Position numbers and translations under genes: made by a program
Shown here: positions 17,057 to 25,257 of the stretch, piece by piece
Numbering within the stretch: position 1 is the stretch's first letter
How the letters are laid out: every line of letters begins with the position of its first letter
Assembly: GCA_945901795.1 (NCBI GenBank)
Contig: CAMDLP010000032.1
Location: forward strand, 1 to 33,169
Length of the DNA: 33,169 bases
Reading direction: 5' to 3'
Source: Akkermansia muciniphila
GTDB lineage: Bacteria > Verrucomicrobiota > Verrucomicrobiia > Verrucomicrobiales > Akkermansiaceae
Notes under the pieces: generated by a model
Told to the model about the DNA's origin: nothing
The model's database searches: none
What the model saw: the letters and a program-made list of their open reading frames with translations, nothing else

Positions 17057-20000
17057 GGTCCCTCCTCCAGTCGTTTGATTTCGAGGTCGGTTTCGAGATT
17101 GAGCATGTTTTCCTGGGACAACTGGGCGCGGGCGTAGGCGGCCCACTGGCTTTCCGGGAAATCGTAGGTGAGGCGCTTGAAGATCGAGTAGGCGGCCATC
17201 GGCTGTTGCAACTGCTGGTAACACATGCCAGCCCAATACATCGCCTGGGAGCGGACGTTGGGGCCGTCGTAACCTTCCTCGCCGATGACGCGCAGGAAGG
17301 CGGTCAGGGCATCCTGCTGGCGGGTGGCGCGGAAGTAGGCGTGGCCGGCGCGCAACCCGGCCTGGCCGGCGAGTTCGTCGTCGGGGAAACGTTCCTGGAG
17401 GCGGCCGAAGATGCGGGCGGTCTTGATGAATTCGTTGAATGCCATTTTCTGCATGGCCTGACCCTCGAAGGCCGCGTCCTTGTCGATCACTTTGCCAGTC
17501 TCGTCGACACCTTTGGCGAGCAGCGGCTTGGCCTTTTCCTCGTAGGCGGTGGCGGATTTGAGGAAATAGCTGCCGAGTCGTGCCATCGAGGTGGCGATGT
17601 ATTCGGAATCAGGATATTTGTAAGCGAGTTTGACATACTCCTGTGCCGCGATGTCCGGTTCCTTGAGCGCCTCGTAAACGAGGGCGATGCGATATTGCGC
17701 CTTGGAGGCGTGGAGCGTGTCGGGGTAGCTCCCGGTCACATTCATGAAACGCGCGAGCGCCGCACGGTAGCGCACCTGCTTCAAGGCCGCGTCCGCGGTG
17801 GTGTCCGCTTCCTCGAAGGTCAGGTTCCCCAGCAGAAACTCGGCGTGGGAGCGGGTTTCCGGGTCGGTGAACTGGTTCATCGCGCTGGCCAGCAATTGTT
17901 TGGCATTGGTGTATTCCAGCAAGGCGGCCTCCGCATTGCCGAGCAGGCGGTGGCGTTTGGCCATTTCGAGGTTGGCCTCGGCCAGGGAGAACTGGCTGCG
18001 CATGGCAATCTCCGAATCCTGATAGATCTTGGAGAACGGCCGGATTCCACCGTCGGCGCCCTTGCTGACGGTGACGAGCGCGGTTTCGGTCTTGATGCCG
18101 TTGGCATCGGTGTAGCGGGCCGCCACGGTATCGCCGTAAACGACCTGGACCACGGCACCCAGCGGCTGTGGGGCCTCCTCCTCTTCGGCGTCCGTCGCGC
18201 GGGTGCCATCGGGTGAATCCGGCGCGACAGGCGCGGGCTTGGCGGGCGCGGCCGGGGTGGCGTAGGCGAGCGTGCAGCCGCCCTTGAAGATGCCGGTGTG
18301 GGGGCCGGTTTCGCGCAGATCGGCGCGCGCTTTCGCGCCGGACTTCGCCTGCACCAAAACGCTTAATGTGTCGCTCGTGTCGCTGGTGTCCCCGCCGAGG
18401 TCCACCACCCGCAGGTTGAGGGCTTCGCCGACATAGGCGCTGGTGATTTGCGTGCGGAAATCTTCCGTCATGATGTCGAAGACCGGGTGGGTGATCACCT
18501 TGGCGGAGGCGGTGGACCATTGCTCGGCACCGGCTGCATCGCGGAAACGGAAGCCTAAATGAACGGTGTCGCCCGGGCCCACGACGAGGGCATCCGTGCG
18601 GGCGCCGCGGAGTACATCGGTGAGACTCTTACTCATTTCATTGCGTTCCTCGGCGCTGATCACGCCCATCGGCGGGATCACCCCGGCGATCAGCGGGATG
18701 TTGAGCCGGAAGCGGTCATCGGGCGGCGTTTCCTTGCTCGGCAAAACCATGCCGCTGGTGTAACTGGCAATGCCCCCTCCGCCGGGCTGGTAGGCGCGAG
18801 CCAATCCCGCGCCCAGCTCCAACGTGCCGGGCACATTGAGATCGAAGCCAACACCGGCAGCCGGGGCCTTCAGGCGGCGACCGTTTTCGGTCTGGGCGAA
18901 CACGGTGACGGAGGAATTCACACTGATGGCGAGGTGCGGCGCGACCACCTCAAGGAACATCGGGTGGCCATGGACCGTGGCGAAGCCACCCTCCGGCGCG
19001 GACTTGCTGTCGAGCAAGCTGCAGTCGATCTGCCAGCGGGGAGTCACCACTTCGGGGATAGCCGCGGCGCGCTGGAGCGATTCGGAATCCATGCGCTCGA
19101 AACCCTTGACGAGCTTTTGCGGCGGCGGCGCGTTCTTCGGGTCGATCGCGCTCACCCGGGCATGGGCGAGGCGGATCACCGGCGGGGCGTAGGCGGCGTG
19201 GGTGATGGTCGCCACGCGCTCATAGGGCACGCCCGGGCGGTTGTTTTCGGCATCGCGGTAGCGTGCGGTGAGGGTGCCACCCGCAGCCACTTGAAACTGC
19301 TTGTCACCCGTGGCCTTGCCTGCCACCGGGGTGACCATGACTTTGAAAACCCCGGTCGAGTCGCCGGTTTCCACCGCCTCGAACTCGCGGCTGCCGCCGG
19401 CCTCGCTGGCCAGCGTGACCTTTACCTTGTCTGGCTTCACCGTGCTGTCCATGTCCGCATCGTAAACGACCAGCGGCAGTGGCGCATCGTGGTGGAAACG
19501 CAGCAGCATTTCACGATACGGCCGATCCTCGCCGGATTGCGGATCAAAGCGCGGTTCGATGTCGGCGAATTCGACCCCGCCGTCGGTAAAGGCCACATCG
19601 AGGAAGCGCTCGTGCTTGTCCTTTTTCGCGGTGATCGGGCGGTCGTCCACATAGCGCACCGTGATCTTGTCGCCGGAGATGATTTCGAGTTTGTCGTTCT
19701 TGTTGAGTGTGGCAAAGTCCTCGGCCACCGGCAGGATCTTTTTGTTGTCGGGCGTGGTCAGGGCGAGCTTGTTGAGCACCGGCACCGGGCCTTCCTGGCC
19801 GGAGAAAACAAGGCGGATCAGCCGGGTGCGGGAGTCCTTGGCGAAGGTCGCGGTGAAGGTGGTGCCGTCTTCACCGGCGGAAAGCTGCGCCGCCCCGTTG
19901 CGGTGGTCTAACAAGCTCGGCGGGAAAGCGGCGGGATCAAAAAACTTGTCCGGGCAATCGGCCATCTGGCCGGCCTCGCCGAAGTTGGCAAGCAGCTTGA

Positions 20001-23000
20001 CCGTGCGGCCGAAGCCGATCGTGCAATCCCACCCGGTCGCCCAGATTTCGAAGCGATGCAGGCCTGGCCGCAAGGCGATCTCGCCCTCGAGTTGATCCGG
20101 CTTTTCCTTGCTCGTGATCGGCTGGCCATCCACCGCCAGCAGGAATTGTGGGGGATTGGCCACACCCGGGTGGGTGTTGGCGGGCACCTGGTATGGGCCC
20201 AGCTCCACCTTGAAACGGCGCGTGACTTCGGCCGCCTCGTGGAAGTAGCCCCGGAAGCGGTAGATGACATGGGCATTGTGATGATAATTCTGGCGCAACC
20301 ACTTCACCTTGGCCGGAATCGAGTCGGTCATCGCTGCCGACGGACCCGCCACATTCTCCGCAACGCCCGCAGCGAAAACCTGGGACATCCAGCCGCGATC
20401 GAGGTGCTCCTCAATCTCCCGCAAGTCATATACGGATCGTTCGTTGGCGACATGATGGGGGTCGGTGTCGTTCATGATCGTGACCGACGGACCCCAAGGA
20501 TTCCGGATACTGATTAGATTCTTTGGATAGGCCGCCACGGTGGTCATGTCGGCGGCGCTCATGCCGGTCTGGATGACGAACTTCTTGAGCTTGGCGCCGG
20601 GCTCCCTGGCGGTGATTGTCAATTCGCCGAGCGCGACATTGTCGTTGAGATCGACGGTGAACTCGGGGCTCACGCCGGCCTTGGTGACTGGCTGCCAGGC
20701 CGGGTAGGTATCAGTCGCGCTGATGACCATGTTCGGGTTGCGGCCGGGTTCCGAATGATTGGCAAAGGCGAGGGCTTGGGCGGCGGCGGTCGGGACGCTG
20801 CCCTCGAACCAGCCGGTGTAGGGGCCGGTCTCGCGCAGCGTGACCTGCGAAACCGTGTCGCCGCTGGCGCTGCTGAGGTTGACCATCAATTCGTCGATCC
20901 CCGAAGTGCGGCTGCGGTCGGCATCGACGACGCGGATATGAATCGGGTTGCCGGGCTTGGTGACATTGGAGATGAAACGTTCGTCGATTTTCGTCAGATC
21001 CTCCTCCTTGTTGGCGGCGCGGGCCGCGGCATCCAGCGAGCGGGCGGCCAGTTTGGCGCGGACCGCATCAGCAAGACTGCTTTTTTCGACTCCCTTGAGT
21101 TCGGCCATCACCGCTTCCATGTCGGCGGTGCGCTGCTCGATCTCGCTGAGGAGTTTGCGGGAGGATGCCATCAAGGTGGCGTCCGAGGCGATGCGGATCG
21201 CCCCGCCGCGCATCTCGTCGAGATTGTTCATCTGTTTGCGGAAACGCTCGGAGTAGGCGTAGGACACCTCGTCGTCGCCGATCACCTGCAGGGTGCCGTC
21301 GCCGGGCGCGGGCGCACCGAGCGCCGTGACCACCTCGCCGCGGAACTTGGTTTTCTGATCGCCGAACTGGCGCAGGAAAAAGGTTTCCTCATCGCCGGAT
21401 TTCGCCCGCACCACCACTTCGATGGAGGTGCCGGCACCGGACACCGCGAGGGTGGGATCGCTGAGGGTCACCTTGAGCCTTTGGCCGGGCACCAGCCACT
21501 GGCGGCTGTTGGCGGCGCCGAGTTCGACCTCGGTGGCCTCCATCAATTTCTTGCGCTTGAGCTGCACCTTGCCTAACAGGATTTTGGCATCCGCGTGGTC
21601 GGGATCGCGGACGAGGATCGACTCGATATCATCCGCCGCGTCATCGAATTCCTCCATGTCGAAGTGCACTTCCGAGCGGGCGTAGCGGGTGGCGGCCCAG
21701 ATGGCGGGCTCGCGTTCCAACTCGAGATCGGCCAGCGACTTGAGCGCGGCCTCGAAGTCCTTGGCGATGCGCTCGGCGCGGACGCGGTGCAAGGCCGCTT
21801 CGTGGCGCACGGGGAGATTCTCATAGGCTTTGTTTTGCTGGATGCGGAGAAAGAGTTCGCGGGCCTGGGGCAACTGGTTGCGCTGAAGAGCGATGTCGCC
21901 ATAGGCGATCTCGATGCGCGCGCGCTCGGTCGGCGTGAGCGCGCAGTTGGCTTCGGTGATCCAGGCGAGCAGCGGCTTGACGAGCGCCTCCTGACGCGCC
22001 TCGTCGCGGTTCCGGATGGCCATTTCGAGCGCCCACATTTGGTAGGCGATCTCGAGATCGCGGTGCATCGGCAGGAAAACCTCCCACTTCGCGTCCAACA
22101 GTTTCCAGGCGCTCTCCTCGTTGCCGGCCAGCCACTCGGCCTGCGATTGATAGACCGGGTAGGCCGGGTGCTCGGCGGCCACCGGGATGGCCGCGAGGCC
22201 CATCTTCATCGCCGATTTGTTGGTCAGCGACTTCAGCGCCGCCCACCCGCCGCCTTGGGCCCAGTTGCGCGGGTGTCCTGCCACCCGCTCGTTAACGACC
22301 GACAGGCCAGTCCGCGCCAGTGCGGCGGCGGTGGCCGGCTGCGCCTCCAGCAGCGACTGCGCCAGCTGCAGTGTCGGGGCCAGCGCCCTGCCATAGTGTT
22401 CGCTCGTGCCACAGCTCCACAGGAACGCGCCCACGCGGTGCAAGACCACGGGGTCCGGATTCTCGGTGACGTGGGCCAGCAACAGGGCACCGACCGGTCC
22501 CGAGGCCGCGTCGCAGGCAAACCGCAGGCCGTCGGCCACGTCCAGCATCAGGCTCATCACCTTGGGATCGGTGAAAACCGCATTCGTCACCGTGCCCAGT
22601 TGAGGCAGCCCCTGAAGGTCGATTTTGACCGGTGATTTTCTAACACCCTCAATGGCCTTGGCCAGCGCAGCCGCGGTGGCGGCGGCATCGGCCTCCTTGG
22701 GCAATTCGATCAGGTTCTTGCAAAGGAGAGCCGGGTCGGCGGCATCGATCCAAGTAGCCTGGCCCGGAGTCATCGCATCCTTCTTGAACCATTCGCGCGC
22801 GCCAAACTGGACTTCCAACGGCATCCCGGCCCAGGCCGGCGACTTGAGCAGCGCCTGCATCAGCTTAACCGGCTCCGCGTTGTCTTCCGGGAACTGCATG
22901 TTGATCCAGGCCATCGTCAGCCACGGCTCGATCTTCCCCTGTGCCAGGCGTTCCGCCACGGCGGCACGCAGCACCGGCTCGAGCGGATGTGGCGCATAGA

Positions 23001-25257
23001 GGGGCATAGCGACTTGCTTCATCCGATCGATGCCGCCCTGGACGGCCGCAAGGCGCAGAATCCATGGATTGTAAGCCGAGTGCGGGATGCCCGCTGCCCG
23101 CCCGTCGCGCTCCACGGGCCCCTTGTCATTTTGCATTCCCGCGGCGAGCGCAACGCGCACCATGCCCTGGGCCTCAGGATTCGGGTCCTTGAGAAGCTCC
23201 GGCACAAGTTCAGGTGAGAAAGTCAGGATGGCCGCCGCCCTGGGCTTTGCATACGGGATCTTCGGCTGGGCCGACTTGTAATCCGCCCACAAATTGCGGA
23301 ACGCCGCAATGCGCTTGTCCGCCGGGTCTTCCTTCTTCGCATCGCCAGCTGCGAATGAAGCGAGTACAGCATTTGTCTTGCCTATCCCCTGATCCCTCCC
23401 CAACGGACTCACCGGCGATCCACAGTACCCCCAGAGCATGGCAGCCCATGTCTGGTTCAACTCATTCGGGCCGAGACGCCAGACCTCGGGACCTAATAAT
23501 GCGGCCATGACCTTCTCGTAATCCTTACCGCCAGCCGCGATCGCACGCACCAGCGACGCCTCCGGATTGGCGATCTGCTCCAACCTCGGCGCCAAGTTCT
23601 GCGCCTCTTCCAGGGAGAGCTGGTTCCATTCCCGCGGGAGGATCACCACGCCATTCCGGAGTTTCCACAGGTCAGGTGTAGCGCGCACATAGTTCCGCAC
23701 CGCACGGATCTCCAGGACCCCGGGGTTCGACACGTAGCCACCATAGGCCGCGGCGTTGAGGAAGTCCGCCGCTTCGGCAGGAGTCAGCTTGGACAGGGCC
23801 GCCAGGATCGGCGCCATCTTGGCCTCGGCCTCGTGCGGCCAGTATTTTTTGAAATCGCCACGATGGGGATGATTCCCGCCACCGACCCAACCCGTCATCA
23901 CCCACAGCACGTGGCGGGGGAATTTCTCCAGGAGCGCTGCCGACTCGGCGATGGGCGGGACGGCATCCTCGCCAAGTTCAACTTTCTTTTCTTCGACGGC
24001 CTGCGCGGCGGCCTCCTTCGCGTCGGATTTCTTCTTGCCCATGCGCCGGGGAATTACTTTCTGCTTCGTTTCATCGCCGATCTTGGCCACATTGTAAGCC
24101 TTGACTGAAACGGCCCAGTCGAGCCGCAGTTTCATTTCCTCGTTGTGCGTCATGACCTCGCACAGGTCCTTGACCGCATCATAAATGTCCTGTGTGAATA
24201 TCAAATCCGGGTTAGCACAGTAACCATCGATCGGACCGAGCAGCCAGAGGAAATACCGGCTGTAGCGGGCGTCGAGGAGTTCGGCCGGATAACCCGCAGC
24301 GATGCAGGCGTGCAAGCGCGTGGCCACCGCCGTCGCGTCATTGCGCTTGATCGCCTCGTCCAGGAACCAAGCATCGAATTGCCGTGCCCGCGGGCAGACC
24401 AGCAGGCGTCCGCCGTCGGTTCGCGCGAAGGCATAGGCGCCATTGAGGTCTTTCAATCGATCCAACAGAAGGACATGGACCGCATAGACGGCCTCGTCCG
24501 CCGTGGCGGACTTGAGATCGGCACCCTTGAGATATTGCTGATAGAGGGCGAGCGAGTCCTTCCAGTCTCCGCTCAATTCCGCCGAACGCCCGGCGGCATA
24601 CAGCAGCATCGCGTCCTTCGGCTGGTTCTGTGACAGCCACTTGGTCGTTTCGGCAATCGCCAGGGCCGGCTTGCCTTCCTCGAGTCCCGCCTTGAGCAGG
24701 GCGAGGATCGCAGTCTCGGGCTGGGTCGCGGTGGAAACCCTGACGGACTTGAGCTGGTCGTCGAAGGAAGCGGCGGAAGCAGGACCGGCGGCAAGCAGGA
24801 GGATGAATCCGACGGTTGGGGCCATGAGCCCAACGGGCCGGGCCATGAGCCCAACGGGCTCAGCCATGAGCCCAACGGGCTCAATCATACTAGCCCAGGG
24901 CAACGCCCTGGGTTGCGGGTGCGAAGGGAATCGCAGGCTGAAGGCCTGCTTCATAAAACAGCGCATGCCCCCGGGTATGAGGCAGGCCTTCAGCCTGCGG
25001 ATCATGGGGGTGGCCAGGTTACCCAGGGCGTTGCCCTGGGCTAGTATGGGCGAGCCCGTTGGGCTCGGAGACGAGGGCACTGGGCTCGGAGATAGGGCCG
25101 TTGGGCTCGGAGACGAGGGCACTGGGCTCGCAGAGGCATGGTCATTGCTAGACCCCATTGGGCTCGGCATCTCAGCCATTTGATATTTGTCCTTCGTCAT
25201 TCCTTGGATCTTTGAGTATTTGGGTATTTCGTCATTCGTCATTCTCCCACGGCTCAT
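17053..25257 (-). CDS. Giant exported TPR / Ig-like / CpoB-like protein (2734 residues)
   Basis: The ATG at 25257 overlaps the previous stop by ATGA but lacks a Shine-Dalgarno site; an ATG at 24888 is an alternative start. Residues 1-30 derive from an AT-rich repeat and about 31-148 from palindromic repeats; the signal-peptide core (TVGFILLLAAGPASA) is at 148-162. Residues 165-1240 are TPR-like helices (KDSLALYQQYLKGAD and similar). About 1242-2412 are beta-rich, with Ig-like modules at about 1434-1489, 1926-1977 and 2271-2334 ending ETGPYTGWF, ETGDSTGVF and ETGPHTGIF. A predicted coiled coil at about 1350-1428 (SEIEQRTADMEAVMAELKGV) is missing from the downstream paralogue. Residues 2412-2734 are CpoB/YbgF-like TPRs. 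It probably assembles with the other TPR proteins outside the inner membrane. Function unknown. Confidence 0.85.
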   Translation of the reverse strand: MSRGRMTNDEIPKYSKIQGMTKDKYQMAEMPSPMGSSNDHASASPVPSSPSPTALSPSPVPSSPSPTGSPILAQGNALGNLATPMIRRLKACLIPGGMRCFMKQAFSLRFPSHPQPRALPWASMIEPVGLMAEPVGLMARPVGLMAPTVGFILLLAAGPASAASFDDQLKSVRVSTATQPETAILALLKAGLEEGKPALAIAETTKWLSQNQPKDAMLLYAAGRSAELSGDWKDSLALYQQYLKGADLKSATADEAVYAVHVLLLDRLKDLNGAYAFARTDGGRLLVCPRARQFDAWFLDEAIKRNDATAVATRLHACIAAGYPAELLDARYSRYFLWLLGPIDGYCANPDLIFTQDIYDAVKDLCEVMTHNEEMKLRLDWAVSVKAYNVAKIGDETKQKVIPRRMGKKKSDAKEAAAQAVEEKKVELGEDAVPPIAESAALLEKFPRHVLWVMTGWVGGGNHPHRGDFKKYWPHEAEAKMAPILAALSKLTPAEAADFLNAAAYGGYVSNPGVLEIRAVRNYVRATPDLWKLRNGVVILPREWNQLSLEEAQNLAPRLEQIANPEASLVRAIAAGGKDYEKVMAALLGPEVWRLGPNELNQTWAAMLWGYCGSPVSPLGRDQGIGKTNAVLASFAAGDAKKEDPADKRIAAFRNLWADYKSAQPKIPYAKPRAAAILTFSPELVPELLKDPNPEAQGMVRVALAAGMQNDKGPVERDGRAAGIPHSAYNPWILRLAAVQGGIDRMKQVAMPLYAPHPLEPVLRAAVAERLAQGKIEPWLTMAWINMQFPEDNAEPVKLMQALLKSPAWAGMPLEVQFGAREWFKKDAMTPGQATWIDAADPALLCKNLIELPKEADAAATAAALAKAIEGVRKSPVKIDLQGLPQLGTVTNAVFTDPKVMSLMLDVADGLRFACDAASGPVGALLLAHVTENPDPVVLHRVGAFLWSCGTSEHYGRALAPTLQLAQSLLEAQPATAAALARTGLSVVNERVAGHPRNWAQGGGWAALKSLTNKSAMKMGLAAIPVAAEHPAYPVYQSQAEWLAGNEESAWKLLDAKWEVFLPMHRDLEIAYQMWALEMAIRNRDEARQEALVKPLLAWITEANCALTPTERARIEIAYGDIALQRNQLPQARELFLRIQQNKAYENLPVRHEAALHRVRAERIAKDFEAALKSLADLELEREPAIWAATRYARSEVHFDMEEFDDAADDIESILVRDPDHADAKILLGKVQLKRKKLMEATEVELGAANSRQWLVPGQRLKVTLSDPTLAVSGAGTSIEVVVRAKSGDEETFFLRQFGDQKTKFRGEVVTALGAPAPGDGTLQVIGDDEVSYAYSERFRKQMNNLDEMRGGAIRIASDATLMASSRKLLSEIEQRTADMEAVMAELKGVEKSSLADAVRAKLAARSLDAAARAANKEEDLTKIDERFISNVTKPGNPIHIRVVDADRSRTSGIDELMVNLSSASGDTVSQVTLRETGPYTGWFEGSVPTAAAQALAFANHSEPGRNPNMVISATDTYPAWQPVTKAGVSPEFTVDLNDNVALGELTITAREPGAKLKKFVIQTGMSAADMTTVAAYPKNLISIRNPWGPSVTIMNDTDPHHVANERSVYDLREIEEHLDRGWMSQVFAAGVAENVAGPSAAMTDSIPAKVKWLRQNYHHNAHVIYRFRGYFHEAAEVTRRFKVELGPYQVPANTHPGVANPPQFLLAVDGQPITSKEKPDQLEGEIALRPGLHRFEIWATGWDCTIGFGRTVKLLANFGEAGQMADCPDKFFDPAAFPPSLLDHRNGAAQLSAGEDGTTFTATFAKDSRTRLIRLVFSGQEGPVPVLNKLALTTPDNKKILPVAEDFATLNKNDKLEIISGDKITVRYVDDRPITAKKDKHERFLDVAFTDGGVEFADIEPRFDPQSGEDRPYREMLLRFHHDAPLPLVVYDADMDSTVKPDKVKVTLASEAGGSREFEAVETGDSTGVFKVMVTPVAGKATGDKQFQVAAGGTLTARYRDAENNRPGVPYERVATITHAAYAPPVIRLAHARVSAIDPKNAPPPQKLVKGFERMDSESLQRAAAIPEVVTPRWQIDCSLLDSKSAPEGGFATVHGHPMFLEVVAPHLAISVNSSVTVFAQTENGRRLKAPAAGVGFDLNVPGTLELGAGLARAYQPGGGGIASYTSGMVLPSKETPPDDRFRLNIPLIAGVIPPMGVISAEERNEMSKSLTDVLRGARTDALVVGPGDTVHLGFRFRDAAGAEQWSTASAKVITHPVFDIMTEDFRTQITSAYVGEALNLRVVDLGGDTSDTSDTLSVLVQAKSGAKARADLRETGPHTGIFKGGCTLAYATPAAPAKPAPVAPDSPDGTRATDAEEEEAPQPLGAVVQVVYGDTVAARYTDANGIKTETALVTVSKGADGGIRPFSKIYQDSEIAMRSQFSLAEANLEMAKRHRLLGNAEAALLEYTNAKQLLASAMNQFTDPETRSHAEFLLGNLTFEEADTTADAALKQVRYRAALARFMNVTGSYPDTLHASKAQYRIALVYEALKEPDIAAQEYVKLAYKYPDSEYIATSMARLGSYFLKSATAYEEKAKPLLAKGVDETGKVIDKDAAFEGQAMQKMAFNEFIKTARIFGRLQERFPDDELAGQAGLRAGHAYFRATRQQDALTAFLRVIGEEGYDGPNVRSQAMYWAGMCYQQLQQPMAAYSIFKRLTYDFPESQWAAYARAQLSQENMLNLETDLEIKRLEEGP
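17061..17068 (-). promoter_or_regulatory. Strong ribosome binding site fixing the start of the 2489-residue protein
   Basis: GGAGGAGG on the minus strand, 4 nt before the ATG at 17056, lies inside the end of the upstream gene. It is the strongest Shine-Dalgarno match in the window and shows that the repeat-encoded extension of this protein is translated. Confidence 0.8.
24826..25160. repeat. Nested palindromic repeat cluster inside the 5' end of a reading frame
   Basis: From left to right: three units containing GAGCCCAACGGGC at exactly 21-bp spacing (24826, 24847, 24868); CCCAGGGCAACGCCCTGGG at 24894-24912; GCAGGCTGAAGGCCTGC at 24933-24949; its reverse complement at 24982-24998; the reverse complement of the CAGGG element at 25023-25041; GAGCCCGTTGGGCTC at 25052-25066; then about 24-bp tandem variants ending in TGGGCTCG to about 25165. 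The arms ATACTAGCCCAGGG and CCCTGGGCTAGTAT face each other at 24887-24900 and 25034-25047. Each element is a palindrome and the whole array is a larger one centred near 24965. It resembles REP/RAYT-type mobile palindromes, but no RAYT gene is present. Confidence 0.85.
25170..25250. repeat. AT-rich GAATGACGAA-type repeat at the 5' end of the 2734-residue gene
   Basis: On the minus strand the segment holds repeated ATGACGAA/ATGACGAAT motifs with AAATACCC and AAATATC stretches, far less GC-rich than the flanks. It encodes residues about 3-29 of the long form of the downstream protein (MTNDEIPKYSKIQGMTKDKY). It looks like an intergenic repeat that happens to be open in this frame. Confidence 0.55.

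Noticed and set aside
17057..17236. 60-codon upstream extension of the 2489-residue protein
   Set aside because: It overlaps the previous gene, and the strong Shine-Dalgarno site at 17061-17068 points to the ATG at 17056.
25052..25165. CRISPR array suggested by roughly 24-bp repeated units
   Set aside because: Units are contiguous variants with no unique spacers, form part of a palindromic repeat cluster and lack cas genes.
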